From a bacterium (lineage in GTDB: Bacteria > JAMCPX01): a stretch of DNA of 64,000 bases. The DNA is taken from assembly GCA_021787665.1 (NCBI GenBank), contig JAJYLN010000009.1:12927-76926 (forward strand). Reading direction: 5' to 3'. The translations under genes and the position numbers were made by a program. The first letter of the stretch is position 1. Each line of letters begins with the position of its first letter. The notes beneath the pieces were generated by a model, which saw nothing but the letters and a program-made list of their open reading frames with translations, ran no database searches and had not been told where the DNA came from. This document shows, piece after piece, positions 16,965 through 26,707 of this stretch.

Positions 16965-17241
16965 GTAAAACCTCCTTTACTTTTTTGTTCCTTCTACAAT
17001 AACTAACTCATAAAACCCAAACTTAATGTGCTGTCAACATACTTCATCGCACCGTGACGAACAGTGCTTGCCTTTTCAGAGGAAAGCACACAATGGTCAA
17101 GCTATTATATACATCAATTGGTATTATGCAAGTTTTTTTGACAGGGCCGAGGCAGGATCGTGCATGACACGCTGGTAGGTCGCCTAACTGCTTGACAATT
17201 GTCTTCGATATACATATGTATTTGATAAACGAAAATGTAGG

Positions 17242-17271
17242 TTCAGTAATTGAATGGTCATTCAGTATAAT
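17242..17271 (+). promoter_or_regulatory. Candidate fadL promoter with palindromic operator
   Basis: A perfect -10 hexamer TATAAT (17266-17271) has a weak -35-like TTCAGT at 17242-17247. Between them, at 17251-17264, lies TGAATGGTCATTCA, with 6-base arms TGAATG/CATTCA separated by two bases. Operators with TGAAT(G)...CATTCA arms are known for TetR-type FadR regulators of fatty-acid degradation. The location would let a repressor block the fadL-like gene 60 bases downstream. An alternative promoter, TTGACA (17192-17197) with TATGTA 17 bases on, lies upstream. The remaining gap 16965-17330 is AT-rich with no convincing gene. Confidence 0.5.
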
Positions 17272-17330
17272 GGGGTTGCGGCTTTGCCGTTGATAAAATC
17301 TAATAACTTTGAAAGGAAGGGACACTACCT

Positions 17331-18656
17331 ATGACAAAAAATATGTTTTTTTTGGCGTTGGCCGCAGTGCTTCTATTCAGCGAACACGCGAGCGCAAGCG
17401 TCTTCGACATATTCGGCGTGGATTCGAAGGGCATCGCTATGGGCGGCGCGAGGACGGCCTCCGCGGATGACTGGACGGCGACCTACTATAACCCGGCAGG
17501 CATCACGCAGAGAAAAAATTCGGTTGGGGTTAGCTTCCTGTTTATAGGGAACCATCTCGACGTCAAGCCGCTCCCCGGCGGCACGGGACTGGAGAACAGG
17601 GATAACTCGGTCACGCAGGGCATGTCGCTCGGCTTGACCTACAACTTTGGTGTCGATTTCTTCCGGCTGGGCGTGGGACTGTACCTGCCCCTCGACGATG
17701 TCCAGAAGCAGATAACGCACTTCCCGGACGCGACAGAGTATTACTTCACGAACAAGCTGTATTTCGAGCTCGACGAGAACATGACCGAGCGCCAGATAGT
17801 GCTGCCGACTATAGCATTCAAGCTGTTTCCGTTCCTGTCGATAGGCGCTGGCGTGTCGCTGTTTATCCATTCGAGCACCTATTCCAACGTGTATGTGCCG
17901 AGCGTCATCAACCTGAGCGATGTCTATATCAATGTAAACGACGTACAGACGTACACCTATGTGCCGAACCTTGGTGTACTCTTTAACCCGTCGAAGGACT
18001 TCAAGATAGGGGTCTCGTACATGGGGAAGGACAGCTTTCCTCTGGAAGGGGCAGCATTTGTCTACGCGCCTTCTTCTCCTATCGGGCAGCACTTCACCCA
18101 ACCCATAGAGCAGATAATATTTTTTACACCGGCGCATCTGTCCGCCGGGATCATGTACCGGCCCATCGACAACTTAGAGCTGGACGGCACCATCACGTGG
18201 GTTGAGTGGTCGCAGTACCGGGACAACCACAATGTATCTCCGGACACCCAGTGGATAGATCCCAATACCAATACCCTTCAGCCGGGGCAGGCATGGAACG
18301 ACATCTATGTGCCGAGAATAGGCGTGGAGTACAGGCCTGCGCCTCCATGGAGTATCATGGCGGGCTATTACTATGAGCCCACGCCGGTCCCGCCGCAGAC
18401 GCAGCGAACAAACTTCGTCGACAATGTCAAGAACGTAATTTCCGTGGGTGGTGGCTACCGGCTGCCGTATAAGGGCGGGAACCTGAGCTTCCTCGTCCAT
18501 TTCCAGGCGCAGTTGCTGGGTGAGCGGACGACGAAGAAGGTGATCGCGGTGGACGCAGACCCGAACACGCCCGGCATACAGAACCCCGGGTATCCGGGCT
18601 ACGTGAGCAAGGGCTATATGCTGAATACCGGGTTCGAGGTAAACTATGCTTTCTGA
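17331..18656 (+). CDS. FadL/OmpP1-type outer-membrane hydrocarbon/fatty-acid transporter
   Basis: 441 residues with a cleavable signal peptide (cut near SASA) and the family's N-terminal hatch signature: FGVDSKGIAMGGARTAS...WTATYYNPAGIT. The rest is a beta-barrel pattern, ending in aromatic NYAF as outer-membrane porins do. FadL/TodX proteins let long-chain fatty acids or other hydrophobic compounds cross the outer membrane. A purine-rich ribosome site (GGAAGG) precedes the ATG. The PAP2-phosphatase gene begins 11 bases before the stop, so the two are coupled. A candidate operator is described just upstream. Confidence 0.9.
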   Translation: MTKNMFFLALAAVLLFSEHASASVFDIFGVDSKGIAMGGARTASADDWTATYYNPAGITQRKNSVGVSFLFIGNHLDVKPLPGGTGLENRDNSVTQGMSLGLTYNFGVDFFRLGVGLYLPLDDVQKQITHFPDATEYYFTNKLYFELDENMTERQIVLPTIAFKLFPFLSIGAGVSLFIHSSTYSNVYVPSVINLSDVYINVNDVQTYTYVPNLGVLFNPSKDFKIGVSYMGKDSFPLEGAAFVYAPSSPIGQHFTQPIEQIIFFTPAHLSAGIMYRPIDNLELDGTITWVEWSQYRDNHNVSPDTQWIDPNTNTLQPGQAWNDIYVPRIGVEYRPAPPWSIMAGYYYEPTPVPPQTQRTNFVDNVKNVISVGGGYRLPYKGGNLSFLVHFQAQLLGERTTKKVIAVDADPNTPGIQNPGYPGYVSKGYMLNTGFEVNYAF

Positions 18657-19311
18657 GGGAAACGTGTATGAGAAGGGCCGCTCCGCTATCGTGGACTTCT
18701 ATCTGCATCACGAGAAGGTCATCATAACGCTGTCCCTGGCCGTGTTCCTTACGTGCGGATTCTACTATGTGGACTGGCACAATCAGGTCCTGTGGAAGGG
18801 GGGCATGCGGTTTCACGACATCAGCACACCGATAGACCGTGCAGTCCCGTTTGTACCCCAGTTTATATGGATCTACCTGCTCTACTATCCCTTGTGTTTC
18901 ACACCGGTATTCCTGCTGCACGACATGGACACCTTCAGGAGGGTGGCCGGTGCGTACCTCATGGAGTTCGTCATTGCGTTTGTCGTATTTGTCTTGTACC
19001 CGGTAAAGATGGTCAGGCCCCGGGTCATCCCGGACTCGTTAAGCACGAAGGCCGTTGCACTGCTCTACCATATCGACCCCGGCTTCAACGTGTTCCCGAG
19101 CATGCATGTTGCGAATTCGCTGCTGGTCGCTCTGCTTTTCTTAAAGTATAGCAAGCCCCTGGGTGTACTGTTCATACTCATTGCGGTCCTGATATCCGTA
19201 TCTACGCTCTACGTCAAACAGCACTATCTGCTCGATGTCGCTAGCGGCGTGCTTGATGCCCTCATCGTGTACCCCATGATATTCCGGGGTCACAAGGCGT
19301 GGACCGCTTGA
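18646..19311 (+). CDS. PAP2-family membrane phosphatase
   Basis: 221 residues with about five or six TM helices. The three PAP2 motifs are present: a KxxRP segment (KMVRPRV), PSMH in VFPSMHVAN, and the distal S-x-x-x-x-x-x-H-x3-D block (KQHYLLDVASG). The enzyme removes phosphate from phosphatidate, lysophospholipid or polyprenyl diphosphate at the membrane. Placement after fadL suggests lipid uptake and head-group processing. The start overlaps the end of fadL by 11 bases, with GAGG just upstream. Confidence 0.88.
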   Translation: MLSEGNVYEKGRSAIVDFYLHHEKVIITLSLAVFLTCGFYYVDWHNQVLWKGGMRFHDISTPIDRAVPFVPQFIWIYLLYYPLCFTPVFLLHDMDTFRRVAGAYLMEFVIAFVVFVLYPVKMVRPRVIPDSLSTKAVALLYHIDPGFNVFPSMHVANSLLVALLFLKYSKPLGVLFILIAVLISVSTLYVKQHYLLDVASGVLDALIVYPMIFRGHKAWTA

Positions 19312-19324
19312 TGTCTGACTGCGT

Positions 19325-20245
19325 ATGAGGAACTACTCAGTCGGGATAGACATCGGAGGCACGTCGGCGAAGTTCGGCGTCGTCGGCCACGACTGTCGTA
19401 TCCTCTGCAGGCGCTCGTTTGTTACCTCAGGAACTATGGACCAGGGTCAGATGATCGATTTTATCGTTTCCGGCATAGGAACCATACTGCACGCGTGCGG
19501 GCTTACGCCGGGCGACATCGAAACGGTCGGCATCGGCGTACCGGGAACGGTACGGTATGGACGCGGCATTGTAGAGAGCTCCCCGAACTTTCCCACGTGG
19601 CAGGGGTTCCGTATGAAGGAAGAACTGACCGATAGGCTCCCTCTGCAGATAGCCGTGGACAACGATGCCGAAATGGCCGCTGTGGGAGAACGGCTCGCCG
19701 GTGCAGCGGCACGCTACGACAACTTCGTCCTCGTTACCATAGGGACCGGCATCGGTGGGGCCGTATATGCGAATGGCCGGGCCGTCAGGGGAAGGGACGG
19801 TACTGCCGGAGAGATCGGCCACATCGTGGTCGAGCCACGGGGCAGACGGTGCGGGTGCGGCAGCAGCGGCTGCGTGGAGATGTACGCGTCCGCACGGGCC
19901 ATCGTGCGGTATTACCGGGCGCACAGCCGTGATAACTCGGAAGGTATAACGGCGGAAGAAGTCTATCGCAGGGCGATCGCACGTGATCCATCGGCCCAGT
20001 ACGCTTTCCATCGGATGGGCTGGTACCTCGGTGTAGCGATGACCGACGTCGTCAACCTTTTGAACCCGGAAGCGTTGCTATTTACCGGCAAGGTGAGCAG
20101 GGCGGGCAGGTTCTTTCTTCCCACGGTAAAGACTGTGGTCGATGAGCGGGCGTTCAGGCTGCCAGCACGCGGGATAGTTTACCGGAGAGGGAAGTTGGGA
20201 GACGATGCGGCCATCATTGGTGCCGCATGCCGGGCACGGCATTGA
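19325..20245 (+). CDS. ROK-family sugar kinase
   Basis: 306 residues: ATP-binding DIGGTSAKFG at the N-terminus, the VDNDAEMAAVGE catalytic region, TIGTGIGGAV, and the ROK zinc-binding block GHIVVEP...RCGCGSSGCVEMYAS. These are features of glucokinase-like ROK kinases that phosphorylate hexoses in the cytoplasm. The protein lacks a helix-turn-helix domain, so it is a kinase and not a repressor. It starts 13 bases after the PAP2 gene and converges with the mutase gene. Confidence 0.9.
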   Translation: MRNYSVGIDIGGTSAKFGVVGHDCRILCRRSFVTSGTMDQGQMIDFIVSGIGTILHACGLTPGDIETVGIGVPGTVRYGRGIVESSPNFPTWQGFRMKEELTDRLPLQIAVDNDAEMAAVGERLAGAAARYDNFVLVTIGTGIGGAVYANGRAVRGRDGTAGEIGHIVVEPRGRRCGCGSSGCVEMYASARAIVRYYRAHSRDNSEGITAEEVYRRAIARDPSAQYAFHRMGWYLGVAMTDVVNLLNPEALLFTGKVSRAGRFFLPTVKTVVDERAFRLPARGIVYRRGKLGDDAAIIGAACRARH

Positions 20246-20265
20246 GCCATCGGCAGGAACTGCTC

Positions 20266-21915
20266 CTACCTGTATTCCCCAAACACCTTTTTCAGCACAC
20301 CCGTGATCTCGCCGATGGACGCGTAGACCTTGACGGCCTCGTATATGCGCGGCATGAGATTCTCCCCGGAGTCCGCTGCATGTTGCAGTCTTTTCAGGGC
20401 ACGGTCAACCGCGTTGCCGTCCCTCGCTACCTTAGTCTCGCCGAGTCTTTGTACCTGAAGCTTCTCTACCGCCGGGTCCACCCGGAGTATCTCTGCCATC
20501 CCGTCGTCCTTCTCGCGGTACTCGTTGACGCCGACGACGACATTTTCCTTCTTCTCGATTGACTGCTGGTAGCGGTACGCGGATTCCTCTATCTCACTCT
20601 TGAACGTCCCGTTTTTGATCCACGTCATAGCGCCGCCGGCCATCTCTATCCTTTCGAGGTAGACATTCACTCGTTTTTCTATCTCCCCGGTCAGCGTCTC
20701 GACGGCATACGACCCGGCGAGCGGATCCACGAAATCGGCGATACCTGACTCATGCGCGATGATCTGCTGCGTCCTGAGCGCGAGCCGTACGGACGATTCC
20801 GTGGGGAGTGCCAGCGCCTCGTCCCGGGAGTTCGTGTGCAGTGACTGGGTGCCGCCCAGCGCCGCGGCAAGCGCCTGTATCGTTACCCGTACGACGTTGT
20901 TATCGTGCTGCTGGGCGGTCAGCGTGGAGCCGCACGTCTGCGTGTGGAACCGCAGCATCATGGACTTCGGATCCTTTGCGTCGAACATGCGCTTCATAAT
21001 GCCTGCCCAGATCCTCCTTGCTGCTCTGAACTTCGCTATCTCCTCGATGAGGTTATTGTGTACTCCGAAGAAGAACGAGAGCCGCGGTGCAAACTCGTCG
21101 ATAGCGAGCCCGGCCCTGATCCCGCTCCTCGCGTACTCGATCGCATCGGCAAACGTAAACGCGAGTTCCTGCACCGCATCCGCACCGGCTTCCCGTATGT
21201 GGTAACCGGATATGCTTATCGTATTGAAGTTCGGCAGGTGGGCCCTGCAGAAGGAGAATATGTCCGTCGTGATGCGCATCGAGGGCTCTACCGGGAATAT
21301 GTACGTGCCCCTGGCTATGTACTCCTTCAGGATGTCGTTCTGGATGGTGCCGGTGAGCCTATCGTGCAAGACACGCTGCCGGTCTGCTACGGCCATGTAC
21401 ATGGCGAGCAGGATTGCGGATGTCGCGTTTATCGTCATAGAGGTGCTGACCTTGTCGAGCGGTATGGCGTCGAAGAGGACCTCCATGTCTTTCAGCGTGT
21501 CGATGGCAACCCCAACCCTGCCTACCTCGCCCCTTGCTGCGTCATCATCGGAGTCGTACCCCATCTGTGTGGGCAGGTCGAAGGCCACGGAGAGTCCGGT
21601 CTGGCCGGCATCGAGCAGCAGCTTGAATCGCTGGTTTGTCTTACGCGCGTCGCCGAAGCCCGCGTACTGCCTCATGGTCCAGAGCCTGGACCTGTACATG
21701 AGGGGCTGGATGCCCCTGGTGAAGGGGTATTCCCCGGGAAAGCCGCAGTCGGTGCTGTAGTCCCGTGTCTCGGTGTCCAGGGGCGTGTAAAGTGGCTCTA
21801 TGGCGATGCCGGACGGCGAGGTGAAAACATTCTTCCTCTGCTTCAGTGGTGCCTGTCTCTTCCTCCATGCCTCAACGCGGTCTTTCAGTAGCGTGCCCCC
21901 GCGGACTTCCTTCAT
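20266..21915 (-). CDS. Methylmalonyl-CoA mutase, large (catalytic) subunit
   Basis: 549 residues covering only the TIM-barrel catalytic domain; the C-terminal B12-binding domain of fused mutases is absent, so this is the split type that needs a separate small subunit, not seen in the window. Conserved stretches are [32 protein letters not shown] and [14 protein letters not shown]84 and R202 correspond by spacing to the Tyr89/Arg207 pair of the Propionibacterium enzyme that binds the methylmalonyl carboxylate, and H239 to His244, which favours methylmalonyl- over isobutyryl-CoA. It is coupled to the upstream biotin-carrier gene (ATGA overlap), pointing to propionyl-CoA metabolism. Confidence 0.9.
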   Translation of the reverse strand: MKEVRGGTLLKDRVEAWRKRQAPLKQRKNVFTSPSGIAIEPLYTPLDTETRDYSTDCGFPGEYPFTRGIQPLMYRSRLWTMRQYAGFGDARKTNQRFKLLLDAGQTGLSVAFDLPTQMGYDSDDDAARGEVGRVGVAIDTLKDMEVLFDAIPLDKVSTSMTINATSAILLAMYMAVADRQRVLHDRLTGTIQNDILKEYIARGTYIFPVEPSMRITTDIFSFCRAHLPNFNTISISGYHIREAGADAVQELAFTFADAIEYARSGIRAGLAIDEFAPRLSFFFGVHNNLIEEIAKFRAARRIWAGIMKRMFDAKDPKSMMLRFHTQTCGSTLTAQQHDNNVVRVTIQALAAALGGTQSLHTNSRDEALALPTESSVRLALRTQQIIAHESGIADFVDPLAGSYAVETLTGEIEKRVNVYLERIEMAGGAMTWIKNGTFKSEIEESAYRYQQSIEKKENVVVGVNEYREKDDGMAEILRVDPAVEKLQVQRLGETKVARDGNAVDRALKRLQHAADSGENLMPRIYEAVKVYASIGEITGVLKKVFGEYR

Positions 21916-22439
21916 GATGCACCAGCGTGTATCGCGAGCAATGCGGTGTCCTTTTCGACCTTGTCGCCGGCCCTGACGTACACCTCTGTTACGGTCCCGT
22001 CGGCCGGCGCCCTAATCTCGTTTTCCATCTTCATTGCCTCGACCACAACGAGCGCTTGTCCCTTCTTTACCTTCTCCGTTCTCGCTACCTTAACGTCAAC
22101 GACCTTGCCGGGTATTGGTGCAAGCAGCTTGAATGCATTCTTGCCGTCGTGCAGCTTCTGGTCCTTGTTTTTTGATGCCCCGAACGTGCTCTTAATACTT
22201 ATCGCAAAATCGTGTCCGTTTACCGACACGGAACGGGGGCCGTTGTTATTGTACACGATCACATCGTACGATCTTCCGCTGCTCAGGATGGAGTAAACAG
22301 TAATGGCACGGTCCCGATGTATAAGAGAAACGTCCGCATCGACGCCTTTCCGATCGACGATACACCGGTAGCCGTTCTTTTCGGCTGCCACGATGTCGAT
22401 CATGTGAACGACATCGTCGATTGCAAGATTGATCTTCAT
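21912..22439 (-). CDS. Biotin carboxyl carrier protein (acyl-CoA carboxylase type)
   Basis: 175 residues ending in a biotinyl domain with the biotinylation motif VEAMKMEN (Lys137) and the flanking PAPIPGKV-like LLAPIPGKV. The N-terminal 85 residues form the beta domain found before biotinyl domains in propionyl/acetyl-CoA carboxylases. It carries CO2 between carboxylase and carboxyltransferase subunits, which are not in the window. The start at 22439 is set by GGAGGT nine bases upstream; a longer frame would run into the tRNA. Coupling with the mutase suggests it serves propionyl-CoA carboxylation to methylmalonyl-CoA. Confidence 0.9.
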   Translation of the reverse strand: MKINLAIDDVVHMIDIVAAEKNGYRCIVDRKGVDADVSLIHRDRAITVYSILSSGRSYDVIVYNNNGPRSVSVNGHDFAISIKSTFGASKNKDQKLHDGKNAFKLLAPIPGKVVDVKVARTEKVKKGQALVVVEAMKMENEIRAPADGTVTEVYVRAGDKVEKDTALLAIHAGAS

Positions 22440-22484
22440 TCCTGACAGCACCTCCCGCGAAGTCCGAAAGCCATGCAAACAGTC

Positions 22485-22556
22485 AGCCGGGAGAGGGGCT
22501 CGAACCCACAACCTGCGCATTACGAATGCGCTGCTCTACCATTGAGCTATCCCGGC
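22485..22556 (-). tRNA. tRNA-Thr(CGT)
   Basis: Read on the minus strand the cloverleaf is complete: acceptor GCCGGGA/TCCCGGC, D-arm GCTC/GAGC, anticodon arm GCGCA-TTCGTAA-TGCGC with anticodon CGT, and T-loop TTCGAGC. It closely resembles the bacterial threonine CGT isoacceptor. Oddities: the T-stem has a T-T mismatch at its second pair, the discriminator base is T, and CCA is not encoded. It is on the same strand as the biotin-carrier gene, about 45 bases upstream of that gene's start. Confidence 0.92.
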
Positions 22557-22652
22557 ACAGCACGCAAATCCTTGCAAAAATATTATCGTACGTCAAGCAG
22601 GTGGCCTCTGTGGGCGGCCGGATTCCCTATTTCCGTACCAGTAAGCAGGGTC

Positions 22653-23762
22653 TCACTGGAGCGTGGTGCGGAAGCGTCGGAAGCTGGCGAGCACGCTGAT
22701 GATTGCCATAAGGAAGAGGATAGCGGTGTGTTCTACCACGTATGTCGTCCCCCCGCCCTCCAGCATGATGTTGTTGGCCAGACCCATAAAATGGTAAATC
22801 GGGTCGAGTACCGGAAGCCACTGGACTGCTGCAGGCATGTTCTCGACCGGAAACAAAAAACCGGAAAACATCATAAGCGGGAATATGAAGAACATCCCCG
22901 CGAGGAGCGACTGCTGCTGGCTGCGGCAGTAGGTCGAGATCAAGACACCGAGTGCCACGGCAGTGCAAGCAAAAGCAAGGGAGGCCGCGAATAATTCGAG
23001 ATAGGACCCCCGCATGGGTACGTGGAATAAAACCCGTGCCACTGCAATGCTCAGGGGCAGGTCTGCCATGCCGAGGATAAGATAGGGTATGGTTTTCCCA
23101 TAGATGACCGCAGACCTTGAAACCGGGGCAGAGATGAGCATCTCGAAGGTCCCCATCTCCTTTTCCCTGACAATGGCGGTAAGCGTCATAACCATCGTCA
23201 GCATGAGCAGGAGCATGCCGATAACGCCGGGAACCATGAATATGGAAGACTCCATGGCTGGGTTATACAGTACCCGTACCTGGAATTGGATTGGCAAGGG
23301 CGGCGCAGTCACATGCAGGTCGTCCTGAACGGTCTGCTGGACGATGTTTTGCAGGTAGCCCTCGACTGCCTGTGCCTGTATCACGTTGCTCGCGTTGACC
23401 AGAAGCTGCAATTGGGCATCGCCGCGTCCGAGAGCTTTCGTAAATCCACCGGGAGGAGGCACGAGCACGGCGTCCGCTTCATCGGAGACAATCATCTTAT
23501 ACGGGTTCTGCTGTGTGCCCTTTGCAGGGATGAACCACTTGCTTGCTATACTCCTCTCATAGATGTCTCGCAGGACCTGATCGTTTGAATTGTTGAGGAC
23601 CACGGCAAGGCGTATGTTCTTTACCTCGTTCGAAAGTGCATAGCCGAACAACCCGAGCTGCATGATGGGAGCTATAAACAAAAGCGATCGCATTCTCCTA
23701 TCGCGGAGCGTCTGGATGAGTTCCTTCTTAATAAAACCCAATAAGGTGCTGTATCTCTTCAT
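22653..23762 (-). CDS. ABC-2 type transporter permease (second of pair)
   Basis: 369 residues with one N-terminal TM helix, a large extracytoplasmic domain (VVLNNSNDQVL...) and about five C-terminal TM helices. It belongs to the YbhR/YbhS-like ABC-2 permeases used for drug or lipid export. The ATG at 23762 overlaps the upstream permease stop (ATGA). It is the last gene of the operon TetR-HlyD-ATPase-ATPase-permease-permease and would form a heterodimer with its neighbour. Confidence 0.9.
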   Translation of the reverse strand: MKRYSTLLGFIKKELIQTLRDRRMRSLLFIAPIMQLGLFGYALSNEVKNIRLAVVLNNSNDQVLRDIYERSIASKWFIPAKGTQQNPYKMIVSDEADAVLVPPPGGFTKALGRGDAQLQLLVNASNVIQAQAVEGYLQNIVQQTVQDDLHVTAPPLPIQFQVRVLYNPAMESSIFMVPGVIGMLLLMLTMVMTLTAIVREKEMGTFEMLISAPVSRSAVIYGKTIPYLILGMADLPLSIAVARVLFHVPMRGSYLELFAASLAFACTAVALGVLISTYCRSQQQSLLAGMFFIFPLMMFSGFLFPVENMPAAVQWLPVLDPIYHFMGLANNIMLEGGGTTYVVEHTAILFLMAIISVLASFRRFRTTLQ

Positions 23763-24877
23763 GGCTCGAGGTCCTTCTTGAATTTTCTTACCGCCAGAAA
23801 GATCATCGTCAGACAAAAGGCAGTCATGGACAGGAACGCCACGCCCAGATCGAAAAAGCTCGACCCCTTCAGAAAAGTATCTCTTATAATGGTGATATAC
23901 CAGCGAGCAGGTAGTATTGCGGTAAGATATTGGAACGCCAGAGGCATGCTGGCTATGGGAAATATAAATCCCGAGAGCAGGGTGGAGGGAAGCATGCCCG
24001 CCATCTGAGCGAGCTGCATGGCAATCACCTGATTACGGGTGGTTACCGAGATCAGTATGCCGATGGCAAGATAGGTAAGCATGAATATAAAGCATCCCAG
24101 ACCGAAGATCGCTAGATTGCCTACGAAAGGTACCTTAAAAACGGCCCTGGCAATTCCGTATATCAACAGTATGGCTATAATGCTCAATACGGTATAAGGG
24201 GCTATCTTCCCCATGATGATCTCAAGCGGCTGGACCGGGGTGGACAACAGCAGCTCCATGGATCCGTTTTCCCATTCACGGGCAACCGTGAGTGCAGTCA
24301 GCAGTACCAGCAGGATTGACATGACGACGCCGAACAGACCGGGGATCACGAACCATGAGCTTGTCAGCTCGGGATTGAATAAAAACCGCGTCCTGATATC
24401 GTACGGCATGGGCGGATTAAACCCGACGATCCTTTTCGAGGCAATTCCCCGAATGCTGTTGACGTATCCTACGATCGGACCGACGGTTGAGTTGTTGGTA
24501 CCGTCCACGAGTATCTGCACGTCGGCGCTTCTCCCGGCGAGCAGGTCCTTCTGGAAGTACGGCGGTATGATCACGGCGGCACTGGCGTGTTCCGAAGACA
24601 GGTCTGCGAGTGCCTGTGCCGGCGAAACCACATGGTGGATCAGGAAATAGTCGGAGCTTCCGAAGGTCTCTATCAGCCTCCTCGAATCCTGCGTTTTGTC
24701 GAAGTCGCACACGGCTAGGGGAACGTTTTTGACGTTAAATTTCATGCTCACGCCATACATGACGATCATGAAGACGGGCAGTACCAGGGCGACCCCCATG
24801 GTGAAGGGGTCCCTGAGGATATGGAACACCTCTTTTTTAGCAATTGCAGCGGCCCTACGCCCTACAAACGTGCTCAT
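23759..24877 (-). CDS. ABC-2 type transporter permease (first of pair)
   Basis: 372 residues with the same layout as the following gene: N-terminal TM after KKEVFHILRDPFTMG, a periplasmic domain beginning LAVCDFDKTQDS, then a block of C-terminal TM helices containing AREWENGSMELLLSTPV, the coupling-helix signature of YbhS/YhhJ-type exporters. The start overlaps the stop of the ATPase gene by four bases. It is thought to act with the two ATPases and HlyD-type adaptor as a tripartite pump reaching TolC. Confidence 0.92.
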   Translation of the reverse strand: MSTFVGRRAAAIAKKEVFHILRDPFTMGVALVLPVFMIVMYGVSMKFNVKNVPLAVCDFDKTQDSRRLIETFGSSDYFLIHHVVSPAQALADLSSEHASAAVIIPPYFQKDLLAGRSADVQILVDGTNNSTVGPIVGYVNSIRGIASKRIVGFNPPMPYDIRTRFLFNPELTSSWFVIPGLFGVVMSILLVLLTALTVAREWENGSMELLLSTPVQPLEIIMGKIAPYTVLSIIAILLIYGIARAVFKVPFVGNLAIFGLGCFIFMLTYLAIGILISVTTRNQVIAMQLAQMAGMLPSTLLSGFIFPIASMPLAFQYLTAILPARWYITIIRDTFLKGSSFFDLGVAFLSMTAFCLTMIFLAVRKFKKDLEP

Positions 24878-25797
24878 ACCTGTCCGGTCTCCTCCCTGCG
24901 GATAAACACGTCCTCGAGCGTCGGTGTAATCTCCCGGATAGTGAACTTTTCTTCATACGTGTGTCTGAGCGCTTTCCACGTCTCTTCGTTACTGACACAC
25001 GCATGGAAGCGGATGCCGTAAGGCTCGAAAAACAGGAATATATCGCGTTGTTTGATGTTCGAAAACTCCCTGAAGCTCATGGCGTCCTTCGGCTCGAACT
25101 CGAGCACCGGCATGGGAAATGTAGAAGCCTTCAGACCGGCCGGCGTATCGAGCGCTATGATTCTGCCCTCGCGCATCAGTGCTATCCTTTTACATTGCTC
25201 TGCCTCATCCATGTAATGGGTCGTCACGAAGACCGTCTTACCGTCTTCGGACAGTCTGTGGATCAATGCCCAGAAGCTGCTGCGTGCTTCCGGAGAGACC
25301 CCCGCAGTCGGCTCGTCCAGAAAGATGATCTCCGGCGCGTGGAGGAGAGCCGCTGCAAGCGACACTTTTTGCTTGGTGCCTCCGGACAGATCCCTGACCA
25401 TGGTCTTCAAGGACCGGTCGAATGAAATAAAGTCGAATAATTCCTTTCGCCTTCTGGCATAGTCGGTTTTGTCCAGCTTACGCAGTGCGGCGATGAAATC
25501 TAGGTTCTCTTCCACGGTCAAGTCATTGTAGAGGGTGAATTTCTGCGACATGTACCCGACCCTCGATTTTATGGCGCGCGTGCCTTCGTTCGAATCAACG
25601 CCCGCGACGTGCACGGACCCATCGGTCGGGAGCAGCAGGCCGCATAGTACCCGGATCGTGGTTGTCTTGCCTGCTCCGTTTGCACCGAGAAACCCGAAGA
25701 TCTCGCCGCGGTCCACTGTGAAGGTAATGTTATCGACCGCGGTAAAATCCCCGAATTTGACGGTTAGGTTTTCTACTGCCACGACAGCATCAGTCAT
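24874..25797 (-). CDS. ABC transporter ATP-binding protein (second of pair)
   Basis: 307 residues. Walker A GANGAGKTT, signature LSGGTKQKVSL, Walker B IIFLDEPT and the switch His in FVTTHYMDEAE are all intact, so it should hydrolyse ATP. The last 90 residues are the accessory domain typical of drug/lipid ABC-2 exporters. The stop overlaps the permease start. A 154-base gap separates it from the upstream ATPase and contains a palindromic repeat. Confidence 0.93.
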   Translation of the reverse strand: MTDAVVAVENLTVKFGDFTAVDNITFTVDRGEIFGFLGANGAGKTTTIRVLCGLLLPTDGSVHVAGVDSNEGTRAIKSRVGYMSQKFTLYNDLTVEENLDFIAALRKLDKTDYARRRKELFDFISFDRSLKTMVRDLSGGTKQKVSLAAALLHAPEIIFLDEPTAGVSPEARSSFWALIHRLSEDGKTVFVTTHYMDEAEQCKRIALMREGRIIALDTPAGLKASTFPMPVLEFEPKDAMSFREFSNIKQRDIFLFFEPYGIRFHACVSNEETWKALRHTYEEKFTIREITPTLEDVFIRREETGQV

Positions 25798-25865
25798 AAA
25801 TCCCGAACTCCTGCGTTACCTGTTTTAAAGTGAGACCGTTTCATAATTCTAACTTTAAAAAAATA

Positions 25866-25940
25866 TCCCTAGCCCCTCTCTTTCAAAGAGGGTGATTTTT
25901 GTATTTCCCCCTTTGGAAAAAAGGGAAATACGGGGGATTT
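25866..25940. repeat. Intergenic palindromic repeat inside the ABC operon
   Basis: The gap between the two ATPase genes contains CCCTCT...AGAGGG (within 25874-25892) followed by the 9-base perfect inverted repeat GTATTTCCC/GGGAAATAC (25901-25931), with flanking CCCTAGCCCC and GGGGGATTT. This pattern of C-run hairpin plus AAATCCCCC edge resembles dispersed repeats common in many proteobacterial genomes. It is best read as an inserted repeat or RNA processing site, not a terminator for the operon. Confidence 0.5.
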
Positions 25941-25951
25941 TCTGAAGGAAT

Positions 25952-26686
25952 CTACTCATGCCTGCTCCGCTTCAGGAACAGTTCATCGAAGCTTCTTACG
26001 CCTTCCCATTCCAACAGCTTCCTCGGTTCGCCTTCTGCGACGACCTTCCCGTTTTCCATCAAATGGACATTGCCGCATCGTTCCGCCTCGTCCATGTATG
26101 CAGTGGTGATGATCACCAGTATGCCCTGATCGAGCAGACCGTATATCAACTCCCAGAACTCTCGTCTGCTGATGGGATCCACTCCTGTGGTAGGCTCGTC
26201 CAGCAGCATGACGTTGGGTGATCTCAGGAGGGCGCACATAAGGCCGAGCTTCTTGTACATGCCGCCTGAAAGCTGACCAGCCGGACGATCGATAAACTCG
26301 CCGAGCCTCGTGATACGGAGAAGGTCTTCCCGCCTTTTTCTGTAGATGTTATCAGGCAGTCCGTACAGGGCGCTGAAGAAATCGAGGTGTTCGCCCACGG
26401 ATAGGTCCGGATACAGACTTTGGCTCTGGGGCATGTACGCTACACCGGGGCGCACCGCTTCAAAGTCCACGCGCTCTCCATCGCGATTGAACTCGATGGT
26501 CCCGGCCGTCGGTTTCAGAAGCCCCAGCACGATGCGCATGAGAGTCGTCTTCCCCGTTCCCTCCGGACCGATGACTCCGTGCATCGTGCCGGAAGAGAAT
26601 GCCATGGTGATGCCGTCGAGGGCCATGGTGGCACCGAATGCCTTTCTGATGCCTTTGACGAAGATGGAGACAGAGGATTGCGACAT
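25952..26686 (-). CDS. ABC transporter ATP-binding protein (first of pair)
   Basis: 244 residues with Walker A GPEGTGKTTL, signature LSGGMYKKLGL and Walker B VMLLDEPTTGVDP. The switch-His position is less standard (IITTAYMDEAE carries Ala where the partner has His), which could make this the weaker half of an asymmetric pair. In the YbhF protein of E. coli two such domains are fused; here they are separate genes. It lies 21 bases downstream of the HlyD-type gene. Confidence 0.92.
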   Translation of the reverse strand: MSQSSVSIFVKGIRKAFGATMALDGITMAFSSGTMHGVIGPEGTGKTTLMRIVLGLLKPTAGTIEFNRDGERVDFEAVRPGVAYMPQSQSLYPDLSVGEHLDFFSALYGLPDNIYRKRREDLLRITRLGEFIDRPAGQLSGGMYKKLGLMCALLRSPNVMLLDEPTTGVDPISRREFWELIYGLLDQGILVIITTAYMDEAERCGNVHLMENGKVVAEGEPRKLLEWEGVRSFDELFLKRSRHE

Positions 26687-26707
26687 ACGGAAGACCTCCC
26701 GGCCCTG

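Noticed and set aside
17044-17325. A 93-codon minus-strand frame upstream of fadL.
   Set aside because: No ribosome site, no similarity, and it covers the likely promoter and operator of fadL.
20266-21915. Gln70 in the mutase looked like loss of the substrate Tyr89.
   Set aside because: Spacing from His239 and Arg202 shows that Tyr89 corresponds to Tyr84 in RQYAGF, which is present.
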